Below, piece after piece: positions 11,743 to 21,569 of a DNA stretch of 64,000 nucleotides (position 1 is its first letter; each line of letters starts with the position of its first letter). A model generated the notes under the pieces. It did not search any database. It saw only the letters and a program-made list of their open reading frames with translations, and had not been told where the DNA came from. A program made the translations under genes and the position numbers. The DNA is from Nageia nagi (lineage: Eukaryota > Pinophyta): positions 182,714,001 to 182,778,000 of the forward strand of contig JBITNC010000001.1 of NCBI GenBank assembly GCA_050084985.1. The letters run 5' to 3'.

Positions 11743-12180
11743 GGGAAAGGTATTTGGTCCCATAAATGCTTATATATGGATAAGATGAGGAAATAATTCC
11801 CTACCTTATCTTTATCATACAATTTTTTCTTAGTAAGTAACTATCCTTTCAACCCTACCTTGACCATATTTCTTATTCACCTCTCCTTGTAGTATGAACA
11901 TTCCTTTTGTAGAATTGAATATTCCCCAAGATCATTTATGGTATTGGATAAAATTCATAAACTAATGGTAAACTTGACCTATCTCTTGCTCTTACTCAAT
12001 GAACATGGATGGCTTAAATAACTTCAAGTTCTCTACATTCATCACTAAGTAGATATTCATGTAATAGGTTATATCCAATCTAAAATCATTTGTAATTACT
12101 TCCTCCATAATATGAAATGGTCTATATCTGATAGGTTTAAGCTTTTTGTTCATCCCTATAGTCTCTCCTTGTTAAGATAC
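11743..12180 (-). pseudogene. Gypsy family X, C-terminal integrase/chromodomain-like end (copy 1, part 1)
   Basis: Read on the - strand, broken frames give 'KLKPIRYRPFHIMEE' and 'YYMNIYLVMNVENLK', the usual C-terminal integrase stretch of plant Ty3/gypsy pol (…KPIRYGPF…; …NVENL…). A degenerate segment follows toward 11743, matching the better preserved 33507-33689. Element C interrupts this fragment at 12180/24380; the N-terminal part resumes at 24380. Confidence 0.75.
12176..12180. other. Target site duplication of element C, left
   Basis: 'gatac' before the left LTR against 'tatac' at 24380-24384 after the right LTR: four of five bases agree. The uninterrupted paralogue near 33900 reads 'aagatacaacaaaatttgat', confirming the junction. 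Confidence 0.75.
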
Positions 12181-12641
12181 TATTGGAATTGAAGGATTCC
12201 ATATAACCAAGATTACCTTGAAGTTTCTCCAACAAATCAACTATTCAACTATATACCAACACAAGAAATAATCACACAAAAGATAACACACTATGTATAC
12301 TAGTTCCTACATCTCTTGGGAGTATATCCACTTTGAACTATCATTCTATTACTTTCTTATAAGATAAATCTTCTACAACTCTACATGACAAGCATTACCA
12401 TGCTTCATCAAGTTTAATCAAGTTACATAATGACAAGGTTACCTCTCTATTTATAAGAACTAACCCATCCTTTAACCTTCTTTTTACCAAAGGGTAAGGT
12501 TAAAGGTGTTTTTATATTTATCCTCTTTCTATATTTATTCCTCTTTATATGTTTATTCCCTTAATACTTTAAGGTATCTAAATATACTTTAAGCATTAAG
12601 TTAATTTACATTAAAAAAATATTACATTACAATTTCTAACA
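12181..12641 (-). repeat. 3' LTR of element C
   Basis: 461 bp; starts 'tattggaattgaagg' (terminal TG mutated to TA) and ends 'aatttctaaca'. Homologous to 23915-24379 and 55030-55518. Confidence 0.9.
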
Positions 12642-12652
12642 CTCCCTCTTAA
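12642..12652 (-). other. Polypurine tract of element C
   Basis: 'ctccctcttaa' on the + strand, i.e. a purine tract immediately upstream of the 3' LTR on the element's strand. Confidence 0.75.
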
Positions 12653-14403
12653 TATAAAATTGGGTAGAGATTCAAAAAGATAAAGAAGAAAGAGAAAGTA
12701 AGATAGATTTTTCCTCTAAGAGATACAAGTGGAGATGAGAACTTTTTACATCTTTGACAAAGTAATACAATATAGATGGTTCTACAATGGCTCAATAACA
12801 TGTTGACATGATGAGCCTCCATGAGCCTACATACCTGAAGTAACCTACAATCTCAAGAAGAACCTACAAGCTACAAGCAACTCAAAAATAAGATCAACTA
12901 GATACATCATATACACTCATATAAGATACATGTCATCCATAAACTAAACAAATATATCAGGTCATCATATATGCACAATCAACCAAGTGATTTTAATTTA
13001 TTCTCAACCTAGGATAAAAAAGGTAACAATCTTTACAAAAAAAATTTGATTTTTGATTTTTGTGTTTGTTTATTTTAGATCATTATTTTGTATTTATTAT
13101 GGGTATATGAAGGTGTCATTATAACATTATATTTTATAATTTATTTTTCCCCCTTAATAACAACTTCACCAAATAAATACTTATGTGACCATGTTAGCTT
13201 TAACCATGTCACAAATTATCAAAAAATAATATAACTAAACCATAATTTTAGATTTTTAAGCCACACATACCAACTTGACCAAACACAAAGTCAAGATTTA
13301 TAAAGCATAAGCCATAATAAATAAACTTGACTTTACCAAGAGTGACCCAAGATGCCACAATAAATAAACCTAACTTTACCAAGAGTGAGTCAAGATGCCA
13401 CAATAAATAAACTTGAATTTACCAAGAGTGAGTCAAGATATGATAATAAATAAACTTGAATTTACTAAGAGTGAGTCAATATGCCATATTAACCATGCTA
13501 CTATTTAAGATGTATATGATGGAAAAAGATAGCATTCATCCAACGAAGATACAGTTTTTCATCAAAGATTATAATGTGGATAAGGAAAAACCTTTTTAAC
13601 CTCTCTAACATTCAACAATCATGGAGAAAGTAGAACCTTTTTAACTACTCCAAGAATGTAGTTATGGAGAAATAAAAACCATTTAACCACTCCATACACT
13701 ACAATAAGCTAAGCACCAAATAATCCATCTTCATGGATAAAATTCCTAACATAGATGTAAAATGTGGCAAACAATGCCTTATAAGTCATCACAAAGATTC
13801 CAAGCCAATACTTATATTGACAACCCTCCTGAGGATGAAGTAAGCATTACTTCACTCCTTCTTGAGGATAAATTTATCAATGAAGTCTTGTTTTGATGGA
13901 TAATAAACACAAAGTCCCATCAAAAAGATTACTTCTTGATAAAAAGATGCTTGGATTTTATATTTGGTAGCAATGTGGCACAATCCATCAACATGGATAT
14001 TCTTCTAAAACATGGAAGTATACTTAGATTTTACTCCCCCTTAAGGGTAACTTTATAAAAATTGAAGCATATTAAAAAATTCTATACATGTAGAGAGGAA
14101 TGTACATTTCTCAAAAGTACTTGTACACTTCCTTTCCAAAGCAATATTAATATTGCATTATCAATATCCTTAATAAGTCTTATGGAGAAAGTTTAAAAAC
14201 TTTTACTCCAACAAGTATATTAACCAAGGTGCATAAGCAAAAAATTTAAAGATTAATGCATGACAATTTCAATGTTGAGTAAGTTTACAAACGGATAATA
14301 ACAAATGTGTAGATATACATAAATATTAATTCAAAGTTCAATGCACATCAATGTTAATTTACAATCAAATAATAGTGCATAAAAATTACTCAAATTTTTA
14401 ATA
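12653..14403 (-). other. Noncoding interior of element C, left half
   Basis: About 1.7 kb with no conserved protein in any frame. It holds the 43-bp tandem repeat at 13316-13487 and otherwise low-complexity A/T-rich sequence, corresponding to the 3' part of the element. Confidence 0.6.
13316..13487. repeat. 43-bp tandem repeat, four units
   Basis: Units start at 13316, 13359, 13402 and 13445, each opening 'aataaataaac' and containing 'ttaccaagagtga' or a one-base variant. The exact 43-bp register and few mismatches indicate local tandem duplication inside element C. Confidence 0.9.
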
Positions 14404-14408
14404 TGCAC
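14404..14408. other. Target site duplication of element P, left
   Basis: 'tgcac' precedes the left LTR and is repeated exactly at 22153-22157 after the right LTR. Confidence 0.95.
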
Positions 14409-15262
14409 TGTTTACAAATAAAAATTGAGAGTGCAAATAAATAACTAAGCAATTATCTACAAACTCAATATTATCTGTATTCTTGCTACGGATAGCGATT
14501 TATTCTAGATAATCATAAACAACATAACCAATTCAGAAGTGTGCTTGTACCAACCAAGACTGTGATTTGTGTACTTACCTCACGGAACGTACTTGACAGC
14601 GGAAGACGTAGATATTAGCGATGTACTGATGATGAGCTACCTTTCCAACAGCGTCGCAACCTGCAATGATGCCAAAAGAGGACCGCGGGCGGTCCATTTC
14701 AGTGATATAAGAGCGCCGGCGGTGTTCTTCCATTCACAAAGAAGCACCGACGGCCTTATCTTGATAGCTTTGACCTCTCAGTTAGGTCCAGTTCTTCAGT
14801 ATAGATATCTCAGATAGCAGTATAATATCAGAATTGATCGCAGATGTCAGGAGAGCTCGCGCAAGGAAGCACACAAACCACAGCCTTGTAGGCGGTACCA
14901 AGAGATACCTTAGGGGGTAGCCACTTACAAGACCATACGCGGGATCATGTGTATCCTTGTTGTTGTGGACTTACTATTAGATCCCTTATTTATATAGATA
15001 TAGGTAATACCGCCCATAGGTCGGCGTGCATCCACATAAATAAGGTTAATTCACAAGATTTAAGATAAACATACCAATAAACAAGATAATTCATGCAATA
15101 CTCAAGATAAACCATGCAATATTCAAGATAACCCATGCTATATTCATATTCAAGCCAAACATTGATATTATCACTTTAATTCATTCAATACATATAGTTA
15201 AACCAAGCATATTTCATTAATTCATTGATTTAAAAGCATAAAATCATTTTTATGTGTTAACA
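14409..15262 (-). repeat. 3' LTR of element P
   Basis: 854 bp, tgtttacaaat…gtgttaaca. Carries one full GC-rich inverted-repeat motif (14680-14695) and two weaker relatives within the next 60 bp, in a GC-rich island. An 82-codon + frame (14569-14817) exists in both LTRs but looks incidental. Confidence 0.97.
14680..14695. promoter_or_regulatory. GC-rich inverted-repeat motif in 3' LTR of P
   Basis: GGACCGC-GG-GCGGTCC: perfect 7-bp arms around a 2-bp centre. First of eight strong copies in element P; a regulatory role is inference. Confidence 0.6.
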
Positions 15263-15275
15263 GATGCCCCACTTT
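15263..15275 (-). other. Polypurine tract of element P
   Basis: + strand 'gatgccccacttt', a purine tract just upstream of the 3' LTR on the element's strand. It continues into 'ggatgtg', shared with the equivalent position of element E (26281 onward), linking P and E. Confidence 0.8.
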
Positions 15276-15714
15276 GGATGTGAAATCGAAAGAAACATGA
15301 GGTGACCTGAGATTTTGCATTCAAAGTAAAAACACAACATCATAGCAAGCAATTTTGATAAGCAATGATAAACACTAACCATTTAAACAACATTATGATA
15401 AGCTTATAGGTTGAGAAGACTCCCTTTTGATATTACCTTGGGCATGCCTTGCCCCTTGCGTTTTGCTGTAGAAGGTGATGGCATGATATGTCTGATAATC
15501 TGATAATCTTGCTGCAATGCTGATGACCCAAGACAACATGCTTGACAACACACATAACAATAACGGGACAGACGACTTAACCACACATGTCGGCCGGATG
15601 ACAACTTGACAAGACCAACTCACAAGACAAGACATGATAACACACATGACCAACTCACAAGACAAGACATGATAACACACATGACCAACACAAGATAACC
15701 ATAATCATACACAA
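15276..15714. other. 3' untranslated spacer of element P
   Basis: No conserved coding sequence. Near 15620-15690 a 37-bp segment containing 'ccaactcacaagacaagaca' is repeated twice in tandem. Frames of 66-95 codons on the - strand fall here but show no domain. Confidence 0.6.
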
Positions 15715-16272
15715 GGGAGAGCTAAGTTCCGCACACTCAGCCTTCGCACCAAGAGGTGTACCGCAGTTGCATAAGAACCGAACTCCGCAAAATAATGATA
15801 AGCTGATAGGGAGAGCTAAGTTCCATACAATTGAGCCTTCGCACCAAGTTGCATAAGAACCGAACCCCGCAAAACAATGATAAGCTGATAATGGGAGAGC
15901 TAAGTATCCACACAACTGAGCCCTCACATCAAGAGGTGTACTCCAGTTGCCGAAGAACCGAACTCCGCAAAACAATGATAAGCAGATGGGGGAGAGCTAA
16001 GTATCCACACAAATGAGCCCTCACATCAAGAGGTGTACTCCAGTTGCCGAAGAACCGAACTCCGCAAAACAATGATAAGCAGATGGGGGAGAGCTAAGTA
16101 TCCACACAACTGAGCCCTCACATCAAGAGGTGTACTCCAGTTGCCGAAGAACCGAACTCCGCAAAACAATGATAAGCAGATAGGGAGAGCTAAGTTCCAT
16201 ACAACTGAGCCTTCACACTGGCTGCAGTCACATAAGAACTGAACTCCGCAAAACAAGTGATAAGCTGATAAT
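15715..16272. repeat. 84-97-bp tandem array in element P
   Basis: Six units start with 'gggagagctaag' at 15715, 15809, 15893, 15990, 16087 and 16183. Each contains 'gagcc(t/c)tc(g/a)ca' and 'aaccgaactccgcaaaa' or a close variant. It lies between the PMD gene and the 3' LTR, the hypervariable 3' region known in Tat elements. Two - strand open frames of 106 and 118 codons crossing it are read-through of the repeat. Confidence 0.93.
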
Positions 16273-16858
16273 GGGAGCTTGACTTCACTCATAGCCACAT
16301 GATAAGCACATGATAAATTGACTATGGGAGCTGGACTCCACTCATAAGCATGATAATCTAACCATGGGAGCTGGCACTCCACTCAAAAGCATGATAATCT
16401 GATCACGGGAGCTAGAATCCACTCAAAAGCATGACAATCTAACCATGGGAGCTGGACTCCACTCAAAAGCATGACAATCTAACCATGGGAGCTGACACTC
16501 CACTCAAAAGCATGATGATCTAACCATGGGAGCTGGCACTCCACTCATAAGCATGATAATCTGACCACGGGAGCTGGAACTCCACTCATAAGCATGATAA
16601 TCTGATCACAGGAGCTGGCACTCCACTCATAAGCATGATAATCTGACCACGGGAGCTGGAACTCCACTCATAAGCATGATAATCTGATCACGGGAGCTGG
16701 ACTCCACTCAAAAGCATGACAATCTAACCATGGGAGCTGGACTCCACTCAAAAGCATGACAATCTAACCATGGGAGCTGGACTCCACTCGTGAACATATG
16801 ATAATCTGATTACGGGAGCTGGACTCCACTCACAAGCATGCTAATCTGATCACTCAAG
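16273..16858. repeat. About 40-bp tandem array in element P
   Basis: About fourteen units, each with 'gggagctgg(a/c)actccactc' followed by 'aaagcatgacaatctaacca' or a variant. The first units share 'gggag' and 'gataagc' words with the preceding array, so one may derive from the other. Confidence 0.93.
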
Positions 16859-17174
16859 TCTGTAAACACAAAAACTCAAAGCAATATTCTCCTAGATATA
16901 TCATTCGTAAAACATCTATGATGCACTCATGATACTCAAAAAAAAGCTAATTTTCCTGGATAAAGGAACGCGGGCGGTCCTTTCTTACTGACCTAGAATG
17001 CCGGCGACCTTCTCTAAGACCGCGGGCGGTCCTTTTCTTGAGGACTCATCAAAAATCATGAAAATCAGGTCTCTGCGAATCACTCCTGGATTCCAGATTG
17101 ATGCTTAATTGCTTGTCCACACATGCCAAATGCTTAAATCGAAATTCATCTTGAAGTGTGTGCCCTATCCTTTC
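16859..17174. other. Upstream region of the PMD gene
   Basis: Not coding. Contains two strong copies of the GC-rich inverted-repeat motif (16965-16980 and 17017-17032) and one weaker, within 220 bp of the TATA box. Confidence 0.6.
16965..17032. promoter_or_regulatory. Two GC-rich inverted-repeat motifs upstream of the PMD promoter
   Basis: 16965-16980 (GGAACGCGGGCGGTCC) and 17017-17032 (AGACCGCGGGCGGTCC), with a weaker 'gccggcgacc' between them. Each strong copy is followed by a short 'tttc' or 'ttttc' run, as are the intron copies. Confidence 0.55.
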
Positions 17175-17181
17175 TATAAAA
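17175..17181 (+). promoter_or_regulatory. TATA box of the antisense PMD gene
   Basis: TATAAAA in 'tttctataaaaggggcc'. The predicted start of transcription is near 17205 and the first in-frame ATG (17329) follows about 125 bp later. This suggests the PMD gene has its own promoter, antisense to the host element. Confidence 0.6.
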
Positions 17182-17400
17182 GGGGCCCCACCCTTCCTCA
17201 TTTGTTCACCCTGTCCTTTTCATAACTGAGAGCATCCTAGAGCTTGAGAGACTGATTCAGAGAGGTTTAGCTGGTGATTTTTTCACTATCACTTGGGTAT
17301 TCTTCCTGTATTCGCTGCACTGCACGCTATGGCCCTACCTATCACATGTCGGGCTGGACACAGAGCTGCATTGGTAGCTGATTCTCCTGCTGGTCATCAG

Positions 17401-17784
17401 GTACATTATATTTACTACCTTTTCCTTGCTATGCTTTTGTTCTTCTTCTGATTTTTAGTTATTTATACACTGGTTTCCTAAACTGCCCCTAGGGTTTTCC
17501 TGTTGCAAACCCTAGCCCTACATTTTTCCTTTTCACTCTATATTTCCGAATTTCTGGTACCATGGCTGCACTAAGCTCATCCGTACGAACCTGTACCCCA
17601 AATTTTATCACCTTTATTCACGAAAATAGGACCGCTGGCGGTCCTTTCTGCCCTAGTTTGGACCGTGGGCGGTCCTTCTCATCTGATCTAGACCGTGGGC
17701 GGTCCTTTTCACCAGTACTATTTTTTGTTATTACGTGTTTTATACCTCGACACTAACTTGTCTTTTGTCATTCTCTTCTTGCAG
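17401..17784 (+). other. Intron 1 of the PMD gene, with three GC-rich motifs
   Basis: Starts GTACAT after CATCAG and ends CTTGCAG. It contains GC-rich inverted repeats at 17629-17644, 17660-17675 and 17690-17705, at 30-31-bp spacing. A 64-codon frame starting at 17562 is intron sequence whose repeated residues come from these motifs. Confidence 0.75.
17629..17705. promoter_or_regulatory. Triplet of GC-rich inverted-repeat motifs in intron 1
   Basis: GGACCGCTGGCGGTCC (17629), GGACCGTGGGCGGTCC (17660) and AGACCGTGGGCGGTCC (17690). Arms differ from the LTR copy only by C-to-T-type changes. Each is followed by 'tt(t)c' or 'ttctc'. Confidence 0.55.
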
Positions 17785-17812
17785 GACCGTGCATACCTCA
17801 TGCGACCATCTG

Positions 17813-17878
17813 GTAAGAGTGCTGCCTTCACCACTGCCCAACAGTGGCCCTAAACTGACGCAGCCCGAAGTATTCTAG
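17813..17878 (+). other. Possible 66-bp intron removing an in-frame stop in the PMD gene
   Basis: 'CTG|GTAAGAGT' is a good donor and 'tattctag' a usable acceptor, with 'ctgac' about 25 bp upstream as a candidate branch point. The interval is 66 bp, a multiple of three, and contains the TAA at 17851-17853. Splicing would keep the frame and remove the stop; retention would truncate the product at about 46 residues. Inference only. Confidence 0.4.
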
Positions 17879-19210
17879 AGGATATTTCATTCAGCCACCT
17901 TGCATTTGCTGAATATGTGTTTCATGACCGTAACATGCTTACAGCTTTGATGGAGAGGTGGGATCCGAATTCCAACACCTTTCATCTTCCCACTGGTGAG
18001 ATTACAGTAACCTTAGAGGATATCTACAGGATCACTAGGCTTCCTATCAGGGGGAAACTAGTGAACATGATTCCTATTCCGAGCTTGGAACAGGCAGAGG
18101 TATGGGCTACATGGCTGACAGGATCAGACGAGGTGAATCATAGGAAGAGGGGTGTGTCACTAGTGAGACATGTGCCAGAGGATCCTCCAGCACGGGGTGA
18201 CCTGCGGATGAGGCTCCTCATTGCCTGCCTTCTAGATGCTATTGTCTATCCAGACAAGAGCAGTGAGACCTTCCCAGTGGGTATGATTCCTATTATTTAG
18301 GACATGGTTATTCATAGACAGCGATATGCATGGTGCCCCGCAATACTGGCACAACTTTATCATGATCTCCACGGCTTCGCGGAGGTGGAGAGAAAGGGGA
18401 GACAGGTGGCTCACTCTATGATCCTACAGGTGTGGGCCTATGAGCACATCACTATTTCTAGACCGACTATACTGCCCCTAGACCAGCCGGATGATGCCCC
18501 CACCTGGCAACGGTGGGCGACGACCGAGGTACCAGACTTCCCTAACATAGACCTAGAGGGATGGCGTGTGCGACTTGACTTACTACAGGAGGTGCAGATC
18601 TACTGGCGTCCTTATCGGGGAGGTGTACCAGAGTGGGAGGAAGACCTAGAGGAGATGACATGGGTGAGACACCCTACCTATCTACAGGCACGGAGGGCAC
18701 TAGTGGAGCCATACAGGCCAGAGCGGGTACTCCACCAATTCAGCCTCCAGCAGGGTATACCGAATGACTGCAGGATAGTAGTGCGCTACTACCGTAGCAG
18801 GCACCTCCCAGAGGATTATGAGCCAGTACCAGACTGGGACCCAGATTGGGAGTCCCCCAGCGAGGACTCCGACTATGATGTGGATGAAGACATAGATGGC
18901 CCCGATCATACCGAGGACTATCTAGACTGGTGGAGGACACGCTACCCTCACCACATAGGCATTCACGATACTGACGTGGGAGACGATGCATGGGAGGATG
19001 AGGACCCGAGAGACACAGAGACAGGGTGGGACACTCCCTTCACCATGGGAGGATGGGGAGGGGAGAGTAGCTCTTCATACACTCGTGACACATCTCTAGA
19101 TGCAGGGCATGACGACAATGAGGAGACTGATCCGGACCAGGACGAATATGAACCAGAATACAAGACAGAATCAGACTGGGAGGATGAAGCCTATGATGAA
19201 GATGATGATG

Positions 19211-19300
19211 GTAAACTACTTTCTCTTTTACTTTGCTTTGACTTTTAGTTTTTCACAATACGCAAGGAACTAATCATGATATATTAATGTTATGTCACAG
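19211..19300 (+). other. Intron 2 of the PMD gene
   Basis: 90 bp, GTAAAC…TGTCACAG, AT-rich between acidic exon 2 and coiled-coil exon 3. Without splicing the frame ends after 15 unrelated residues; with it, an Asp codon is rebuilt across the junction and 98 codons follow. Confidence 0.8.
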
Positions 19301-19596
19301 ATCCTGAGGTTGAGATTGCTAGGCTGCGTAGCCAAATCGATCAAAAGGACGAGGAGATCAGAGAGCTACAGGGCCGTCTACAGTTTGGAGGAGGAGACTA
19401 TGATGGTATCTATCAAGACTTACAGGTGGCTAACAAAGAAATCAAGGTCCTCTACGAGCAGCTTCGCCAGGCTGAGAGACAGATCGGTGAGGAGAAGGCC
19501 TGCGTAGAGAAATACAAGGCACGATGCGGGGGTGGCACTTCTAGCAGGGCTACTAGCTCTAGTGTAGGGGGTGGGGGGTCTAGCAGGAGGCTCTAA

Positions 19597-19990
19597 ATCA
19601 TTTCTATGTAATCTCATCCAGTTTGCATTGTAAACAAAAACATTTTGAGCATGATATATATAAAACACATATTTTGGTACCTGATTTGTTCTTTGCTCAT
19701 GTACTTGTGATACGTGAATTTTGATGTTCCGTGATCTTTACGAATGAACGCCAACGATACGATCTGAAATCCTGACCTTTCATGTTGCAAACGTGTGTGG
19801 AATCTTTTGCTTTTCTCTGTTTATCTACCAAAAGAGGACCGCCGGCGGCCCTATTGTCACGAAATACAACGCCAACGCTCCTGTTATAACGTCATAAATC
19901 TTCCCAATCTCCATGACGTCCGTTAATGACCTGGCCCAACTGCGTGTTCCTCTCTCTCTTTTTTTTTTTTTTTTTTATATATATTTCAAT
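19597..19990. other. Spacer between PMD gene and gag of P
   Basis: Holds the 3' flank of the PMD gene, one GC-rich inverted repeat (19836-19851, preceded by 'ccaaaagag' as in the LTR) and an 18-T run (19959-19976). This 395-bp gap is where protease, RT, RNase H and integrase would be in a full Tat element. Confidence 0.7.
19836..19851. promoter_or_regulatory. GC-rich inverted-repeat motif downstream of PMD gene
   Basis: GGACCGCCGGCGGCCC, a variant with one arm mismatch. Its left flank 'accaaaagag' resembles the LTR copies' 'gccaaaagag', so the conserved unit is longer than the palindrome. Confidence 0.5.
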
Positions 19991-21208
19991 CTACCAAATG
20001 ATACCCCCGGAGGGCCTGGTGCTTCCCCCGGTGTCAACCTTGCAAGCATCTTCAAGAAAGATTGTATTGATATACTGTTCTTCTCCTGTATCTTTAATTT
20101 TTTCTGGACATACATAGAATCCATCTTCTATGAGCTTCTGTATTCTATCTCTAAGGTTCCCACATCCATTAGTGGCATGACCTTTAGCCTGATGATATTC
20201 ACAATACCTGTCTTCCTTATACCAATGAGGTTTTTCTGCTGTAGGATCCTCTTCACGCTTTGGCAAAAGTTGTAATAACCCCTTTTCCACAAGGTCTTTT
20301 AGGATATGTCTTGGAGGTATGGGAAATCTCACATATTTCTTTCCCTTTGTCTCACTTGCCTTTTCAGCTACATGGACAGCTTTCTCTTTCTTTGGCGATT
20401 GTGATCTCTTATCCTTTGTTTTTGCCTTTTCATTGTTACCATACTTTACAAGCCCTAGCTTCACAAGGACTTTTTCTTTCTCTAACAATTTATATGTCAT
20501 ATCGGAAAATGTGAGATGTGTATAATCAATAACATATGATTGTAGGGGCAATATAACAGCTTCTTTAAAAATGTTATTTACCTCTTTTTCTGTTAACTTG
20601 GTCTTTACCTGCTACCATGTCTTTTTAAACCTCACAACGAATTTATCCAGTTGCTCATCACTGTCCTGTTTGATAGCACATAAATCTGACAGCATAACTT
20701 CCTTCTTGATGTTATGCTTATATTGCTCCAGAAACAAATCACTGAATTCTTCAAATGATGTAATGGACCCTTCAGGTAAACCATAAAACCATTCTCGTGC
20801 ATCTCCTTCCAAGCTCTGAGGGAAGAATTTAGCCTGCAACCTTTGGTCTGTACCAATTGTGAGTTCACATTCATCCTTAAATTCTTGTATATGTCTCCTT
20901 GGATCTCCTCCGCCATTGAACTTACTGAATTTTGGCTTGTTGTAATCGGCTGGTGGCATATGCCTACGAATGTCATCACATAAAGGACTACCAAATTCAA
21001 AAGACTCGTTAGGCGGAGCTGATCTCCTTGTCAATCTATCTATCTGCCTCTGCATACCTTCCATTGTAGCCTGAACATTACTATTGTCACCCTCAGCACT
21101 ATGTTGCATTCCTCCGGATCCCTCCGGATCATCATGTCTGATTTCTACCAATAATTCATCCAAATCCCTTTTTGAAAGACTACGCAAGAATAACTTGAGC
21201 TGATCCAT
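19991..21208 (-). pseudogene. gag: gag of element P (one in-frame stop)
   Basis: A 405-codon Tat-type gag on the - strand from ATG at 21208. Retrotransposon gag core around codons 75-200 ('HIQEFKDECELTIGT', 'DAREWFYGLPEGSITSFEEF', 'LFLEQYKHNIKKEV'), a basic linker ('KTKDKRSQSPKKEKA'), then a zinc-knuckle-like 'CEYHQAKGHATNGC' near codons 336-349. The only break is TAG at 20612-20614 (codon 199), next to a Gln codon; CAG to TAG by C-to-T change would explain it, and the frame then runs on to 19991. Gag of element E has matching segments ('YKHNIKE', 'HATN'), which places P in the same lineage. Confidence 0.9.
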
Positions 21209-21278
21209 GATTAAACACTCTCAAAATAGATATTAGTTCTAACTAAAACCTTTAGGGTTTTAGCACAATGATGTGTAG

Positions 21279-21296
21279 TTCACGTCGGGTTCACCA
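21279..21296 (-). other. Primer binding site of element P, tRNA-Trp-like
   Basis: On the element's strand 'TGGTGAACCCGACGTGAA', starting 2 nt after the 5' LTR. It matches the complement of the 3' end of plant tRNA-Trp as I recall it; the exact tRNA should be checked. Confidence 0.65.
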
Positions 21297-21569
21297 AATG
21301 TTTACAAATAAAAATTGAGAGTGCAAATAAATAACTAAGCAATTATCTACAAACTCAATATTATCTGTATTCTTGCTACGGATAGCGATTTATTCTAGAT
21401 AATCATAAACAACATAACCAATTCAGAAGTGTGCTTGTACCAACCAAGACTGTGATTTGTGTACTTACCTCACGGAACGTACCTGACAGCGAAAGATGTA
21501 GATATTAGCGATGTACTGATGATGAGCTACCTTTCCAACAGCGTCGCAACCTGCAATGATGCCAAAAGA

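Larger units (their letters stand above)
17329..19596 (+). pseudogene. Antisense plant mobile domain (PMD) gene captured in element P
   Basis: Three-exon model: 17329-17400, 17785-19210, 19301-19596, about 597 codons. Intron ends are GT-AG (17401-17784 ending 'ttcttgcag'; 19211-19300 ending 'atgtcacag'), and phases agree (0 and 1). PMD signature near residues 69-100 ('WDPNSNTFHLPTGEIT', 'LEDIYRITRLPIRG'), then 'YPDKSSETFPVG', 'YAWCPAILAQLYHDL' and 'QVWAYEHI'. Residues about 380-500 are strongly acidic; exon 3 reads as a coiled coil ('EIARLRSQIDQKDEEIRELQ') with a Gly/Ser tail. A TAG at 18298-18300 interrupts the domain, at a point where CAG to TAG would explain it; a TAA at 17851-17853 may lie in a small intron. 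PMD proteins are transposon-derived and some act in silencing, but function here is unknown. Confidence 0.88.

Noticed and set aside
14569-14817. 82-codon + frame present in both LTRs of P (also 21459-21707)
   Set aside because: Conserved only because the LTRs are nearly identical; no domain and GC-rich palindromes explain part of it.
15393-16382. Four - strand open frames of 66-118 codons (and a + frame at 15831-16016)
   Set aside because: They run through the tandem arrays and spacer of element P; the residues repeat with the DNA units and no domain is present.
15715-16858. CRISPR-like appearance of repeated units
   Set aside because: Units are directly adjacent, degenerate tandem copies without unique spacers, in a plant retrotransposon.
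17562-17756. 64-codon + frame starting with ATG
   Set aside because: Lies wholly inside intron 1 of the PMD gene; its repeated 'DRGRSFS' residues come from the GC-rich motif.
18700-19163. Three - strand frames opposite PMD exon 2
   Set aside because: Shadows of the PMD coding sequence, whose codons and domain are convincing on the + strand.
19913-20786. Several + strand frames opposite gag of P
   Set aside because: Shadow frames; gag on the - strand has clear family motifs.
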